Below are positions 58,661 to 64,000 of a DNA stretch of 64,000 nt, one piece after another (the first letter of the stretch is position 1; each line of letters opens with the position of its first letter). The notes beneath the pieces are model-generated. The model was given only the letters and a program-made list of their open reading frames with translations. It was not told the DNA's origin and made no database searches. The stretch is from contig JADJXM010000004.1 in the NCBI GenBank assembly GCA_016715865.1, forward strand, positions 62,001-126,000. The letters run 5' to 3'. The stretch comes from Acidobacteriota bacterium (GTDB lineage Bacteria; Acidobacteriota; Blastocatellia; RBC074). A program made the translations under genes and the position numbers.

Positions 58661-59452
58661 TCACCTGATCATCGAATATCCAGTCGGCCGGACAAAAGAT
58701 GCATGGATATTCGAAACGGCTTCGGGATCGGTCCATCCCTGCCTGGTTCGTATGCGCGCCCAGTCCGGATTGACTCGAAACGCATCCCAGGCCTTTTCTC
58801 GTGCCGCCATCGAATCGAACCCGACCATGTATGTGAGGTGCGGCAACCTCGTGCCGAAAACGGCTTCGCCGAAAAAGACCGGCGAAAACCCGCTGTCACG
58901 GAAGATCTTGATCTCCTCCTGATTGAACATGTCCACCTTGTTACGCAAGCCGAACGCATTCGGCGCTTCATAAGTTCGCAACTCGAAGACGCGCGCCGAT
59001 CGCGATGTGTCAGTCGCGGGAATCTCCATCTTCGGATGCGCATCAAACGCCTTGAGAAGACTCGATTCGATCCTCACATACGGCAATTCACCAGCCGCCT
59101 CGAACTCCCGTTGAGCTTTCAGATAATCCTTGTCGGAACCGGCACGATCCATCGCCGACTGGACGTCTGCCAGCGAAGGATGATCGATGACGACGATCAA
59201 CGCAGGACTGTTGAGTCCAGATATGACAGAGAAACACCCGATCGGACCGATCCCCTGCCGCTTCATCATCGCCATAAAATGATTTTGAAAAAAGTCCTGA
59301 ATCCGCGCCGGACGAATGTCATTACGCAGCTCGTATGTGCGAAGCTCATAAAAATGATTCTTGTCGGCGACCACCCCGGCGCGCACCGCATCGCTCATCG
59401 CTCCCGTCAAACCGGCTGCCAGCCCGGTTTTCAATACCTCTCGTCGTTTCAT
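58661..59452 (-). CDS. NIPSNAP family protein with export signal
   Basis: The protein has 263 aa. The N-terminus MKRREVLKTGLAAGLTGAMS resembles a Tat-type signal. Two ferredoxin-like NIPSNAP repeats follow: HFYELRTYELRNDIRPARIQ near 32 and RVFELRTYEAPNAFGLRNKV near 155. Function unknown; such proteins are common near sugar and oxidoreductase genes in Planctomycetes and Acidobacteria. AGGGG precedes the ATG. Divergent from the Gfo/Idh gene. Confidence 0.85.
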   Translation of the reverse strand: MKRREVLKTGLAAGLTGAMSDAVRAGVVADKNHFYELRTYELRNDIRPARIQDFFQNHFMAMMKRQGIGPIGCFSVISGLNSPALIVVIDHPSLADVQSAMDRAGSDKDYLKAQREFEAAGELPYVRIESSLLKAFDAHPKMEIPATDTSRSARVFELRTYEAPNAFGLRNKVDMFNQEEIKIFRDSGFSPVFFGEAVFGTRLPHLTYMVGFDSMAAREKAWDAFRVNPDWARIRTRQGWTDPEAVSNIHASFVRPTGYSMIR

Positions 59453-59495
59453 CGTTTTTCCCCTTTTTTTATAAGTTTCCAGTTGTACACGAAGG

Positions 59496-59596
59496 CGAAT
59501 TTGGAGTGCGGCGGCCCGGCGCCGCTTTGTTATTACTTTCATAAATTGGCAAGATGGACTACCAAAGCGGCGCCGGGCCGCCGCACTCCAAATTCG
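59496..59596. repeat. Inverted-repeat element E14 (GGAGTGCGGCGGCCCGG type)
   Basis: Perfect 34-bp arms (59496-59529 and 59563-59596) with a 33-nt loop. Each arm also contains its own small palindrome GCGGCG-GCCCGG-CGCCGC. It lies between the divergent NIPSNAP and Gfo/Idh genes. Flanking GTTTCCAGT-type units occur at 59474-59484 and 59688-59705. Confidence 0.93.
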
Positions 59597-59723
59597 TCTA
59601 CAGCACCAAGACTCTTTCCACAAATTCCAGAGTCTGATTAATTGACGCAGTTTGATATTATTGATTGGTTTTTATAGCTTAAACTGGAAACTCGAAACTG
59701 GAAACCAATCTAGAGGAGACATC

Positions 59724-60953
<1,230 letters not shown>

Positions 60954-60954
60954 A

Positions 60955-61049
60955 AGATTTGGAGTGCGACGGCCCGGCGTCGCCCTGGTAGTCCCAAGAC
61001 CCGAATATCAGATTACCAAAGCGACGCCGGGCCGTCGCACTCCAAATCT
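60955..61049. repeat. Inverted-repeat element E15 (GGAGTGCGACGGCCCGG type) between convergent genes
   Basis: Perfect 29-bp arms (60955-60983 and 61021-61049) with a 37-nt loop. It starts 1 bp after the oxidoreductase stop and overlaps the TAG stop (61048-61050) of the minus-strand transporter. Same family as E14, with compensatory changes in the inner palindrome (GCGACG-GCCCGG-CGTCGC). Confidence 0.93.
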
Positions 61050-62585
61050 AATGAGATGTGGCCATCCTGGTCTCAGCCCAGCGCGCCAGTCGTACAAACG
61101 GCAGCCCCATGAGGAAGTAGATTGCAGCGGCAATGAGGCCGGCTCCGATGTAATCGTAATATGTCGAAGCGAGCTGCCCATAGACCTTCGTCAATTCGAC
61201 CATTGTAATCACTGAAACGATCGACGAATCCTTAAATAGCGCGATGAAATCGTTGGTCACCGGCGGGATGACCAGCCTCATCGCCTGCGGCACGATCACG
61301 TGACGCAGGGATTGACCTCGCGTCATCCCCAGAGACAACGCCGCCTCCATCTGACCGCGCGGGATCGCCTGAATGCCGGCGCGATAGTTTTCAGCTTCGT
61401 AGGCGGCGTAATTCAGCCCGAGACCGATGATCGCCGCCACCAGCGGAGACAGCTTGATTCCGATATTCGGCAGTCCATAAAAGATCAGATAGAGTTGAAT
61501 CAGCAGCGGAGTCCCGCGAAACAATTCGACATAAGCTCTGGCCAGCCAAGCGAACGGCTGAGGGGCATATAAATTAGTCAACGCCAGCAGCAGCCCGAGC
61601 GCGATTGCAAGCGCCATCCCCAGTACCGATATGAGCAAAGTCATCGGAGCGCCCTGTACCAGCATGAGCCGCAGATAACCGGCATATCGTCTCAATCGCT
61701 CGTTCCAGGTCAACTGCTTTGTAATGGTGCTGGCAAAACGTTCGAGCGCCTCGCTGCGCTGAGGGCTCGCTCCGGGCGCCGCACCAGGCATCGAAAAGAT
61801 CTTCTCCGTCTCTCCATTCCAGATACCCCACTTTTCATAAATCCGTCGCAGGTCTCCGCTGTTGATAAGTTCGGTCAGCCCCTGATTGACCTGCCGCAGC
61901 AGCTCGGCATCATCCTTGCGAACGGCGATGCCGTATTCCATATACTCGATGCTCGGCCCGGTGAATTTGAGCTTCGGATTCGGCTGGCTGTAATAGACTG
62001 CGATCGGCCAGTCCATTAAAACCGCGCTCAATCGCCCGATAGCCAGATCGTCATACGCGTTATTCTGGTTCTCATACGAACGAATCTCCATCCCGCCCTC
62101 ACGTTCGAGGATCCTCTGTGCTAAAGAATATTTGAGCGTCCCGACGACTTTCCCCTTCAAATCGGCCAATCGGCTGATCGATTTTTCTTCAACGCGAACG
62201 CTCAACTGTTCTCCGCAGGCATAATACGGAATTGAGAAGGCCACCTGCTCCCGACGATCGGGCGTGATCTCAAGTCCATTGACGGCGAGATCGTAATTTC
62301 CGCGCTGCAGCCCCGGAATCAGGCCGTCCCATTGATTCTGAACGAAGACCGAGCGGCGTCCCATCCGCCCGGCCAATGCCTCCATCAGATCGATTTCGAA
62401 ACCGATGATCTGGCGCGGATTCTGGGGATCTGGCATCAGGTAGGGTGCCCCGCCCTCTGCGTCTCCTCCCCAGCGTAAGTCAGGTCTGACCTGCTGAGCT
62501 GAAACGACAGCCTGTAAAAATATCAGTAGTGATAAGGCCGGAAAGAGAAGTTGCAGAGAATCGAGTGCGGATCTTATTTTTTTCA

Positions 62586-62586
<1 letters not shown>
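61048..62586 (-). CDS. Polar amino acid ABC transporter: substrate-binding protein fused to permease
   Basis: The protein has 512 aa. Signal segment about 1-31 (LQLLFPALSLLIFLQAVVSA). SBP family 3 domain about 35-265, with IIGFEIDLMEALAGRMGRRS, QWDGLIPGLQRGNYDLAVNG and MEYGIAVRKDDAELLRQVNQ. The inner-membrane permease domain is about 300-512, with VQGAPMTLLISVLGMALAIA, YVELFRGTPLLIQLYLIFYG and the EAA-type loop MEAALSLGMTRGQSLRHVIV. Glutamine/glutamate-type substrates are likely but unproven. Its ATG overlaps the GlnQ-type gene stop (ATGA). Confidence 0.92.
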
Positions 62587-63341
<755 letters not shown>

Positions 63342-63362
63342 AATGTTTTCAGATCAGGACTT

Positions 63363-63456
<94 letters not shown>

Positions 63457-63471
63457 TAAGCTCTGCAGCTG

Positions 63472-64000
63472 TTAATTGACACGTTTTCCGCGGCCCTCCC
63501 AGAACTTGTCTCTAAGCACGTTCTTCTGGATCTTGCCGGTTGCGGTTCGCGGCAGAGCGTCGACAAAGACGATCGATTTCGGACACTTGAAGTGGGCCAT
63601 ATTCCCGCGGCAAAAATCGATGATTTCCTGCTCGGTCACCTGCATTCCCGGTTTCGATACGATCAGAGCCGCCGGAACTTCACCCCATTTCTCGTCCGGG
63701 ATAGCGATGCAGGCGGCTTCGAGAACGCTTGGGTGCTTGTAGAGCATCCCTTCGACTTCAATCGACGAAACATTCTCTCCGCCTGAAATAATCAGATCTT
63801 TCTTGCGATCGACGATCTCGATCATGCCTTCGTTATCGATCGTCGCCATATCGCCAGTGTGAAACCACCCGTCGACGATCACGGCATCAGTCGCTTCCTG
63901 CTGCCGCCAGTACCCGGCCATGACGACGTTGCTCCGCGCGATCACTTCACCGACCTGGACGCCGTCGGCTGCAATGTCCTTGCCGTCTTCATCGACGACG
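63472..64000 (-). CDS. AMP-dependent acyl-CoA synthetase/ligase, C-terminal part
   Basis: The reading frame runs off the right edge; about 176 residues of the C-terminus are visible. Adenylate-forming enzyme motifs: DGWFHTGDMATIDNEGMIEI and IVDRKKDLIISGGENVSSIE (hinge region), GEVPAALIV and the catalytic-lysine motif LPRTATGKIQKNVLRD near the end. It is likely a medium- or long-chain fatty acyl-CoA ligase; the specificity-determining part is outside the window. Confidence 0.92.
   Translation of the reverse strand, partial: VVDEDGKDIAADGVQVGEVIARSNVVMAGYWRQQEATDAVIVDGWFHTGDMATIDNEGMIEIVDRKKDLIISGGENVSSIEVEGMLYKHPSVLEAACIAIPDEKWGEVPAALIVSKPGMQVTEQEIIDFCRGNMAHFKCPKSIVFVDALPRTATGKIQKNVLRDKFWEGRGKRVN

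Overview
The window is about 64 kb of moderately GC-rich, densely coding bacterial chromosome. It is most likely from an acidobacterium, possibly of the Blastocatellia type. The main clues are an ECF sigma factor next to a serine/threonine kinase with a WD40-like C-terminal half, a pair of small secreted proteins with the LPAGTY-type motif, large secreted M14 and phosphoesterase proteins, and frequent short inverted-repeat elements between genes. This placement is inference from gene content. No rRNA gene, phage, transposase gene or CRISPR array was seen.

Layout. 1-8365 (+): rimO (cut at the left edge), pgpA, cinA, plsY, gpsA, smpB, pepA and a class I fructose-bisphosphate aldolase, covering phospholipid and central metabolism plus ribosome rescue. 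8520-13473 (-): three membrane genes for ion and anion transport (CPA2 antiporter, DUF389 protein, SLC13 permease with RCK_C domains). 13635-18688: glpK, a small MazEF-type toxin-antitoxin pair (-) and a secreted beta-propeller/phosphoesterase. 18773-29766 (-): a long co-directional run headed by an ECF sigma factor, a four-helix-bundle (S23-type) gene inside a repeat cassette and a receptor-like kinase, then a cyclase, DinB, an alkyltransferase-like protein, YbjQ, two YceI proteins, an aldehyde dehydrogenase and a B12-type radical SAM protein. 29984-33349 (+): two secreted proteins, a CysQ-type phosphatase and selA. 33428-46875: panE, tRNA-Arg, a receiver/ATPase regulator, an M14 peptidase, a Tat-type protein, a HEAT protein, an MFS transporter, scpB-scpA-trpS and an M50 protease. 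46961-54687: a TPR protein, then an island of anti-sigma factor, ECF sigma factor and divergent secreted catalase-peroxidase katG, an anion transporter and an M48 protease. 54752-64000: a sodium symporter, ROK protein, FKBP lipoprotein, NIPSNAP protein, Gfo/Idh oxidoreductase, an amino-acid ABC transporter and the C-terminal end of an acyl-CoA synthetase.

Two signals stand out. First, the divergent sigma/katG region carries the same two-part motif (GGAAT, 14 nt, CGTGTT) on each strand. The anti-sigma factor has a cytoplasmic zinc-type motif and a CXXCH motif in its predicted periplasmic tail, and KatG has a signal peptide. Together these suggest a self-regulated envelope peroxide or redox response. 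Second, about sixteen inverted-repeat elements lie between genes. Most are built from 7-bp tandem units (TAGAAAG, GTTTCCA, GTGATGA), and others from long perfect GC-rich arms. They abut or supply the stop codons of many genes, occupy seven of the eleven convergent gene junctions, nest inside one another, and in one case enclose the S23-type gene. Two copies of one family differ by compensatory base changes, which points to selection on their folded structure.
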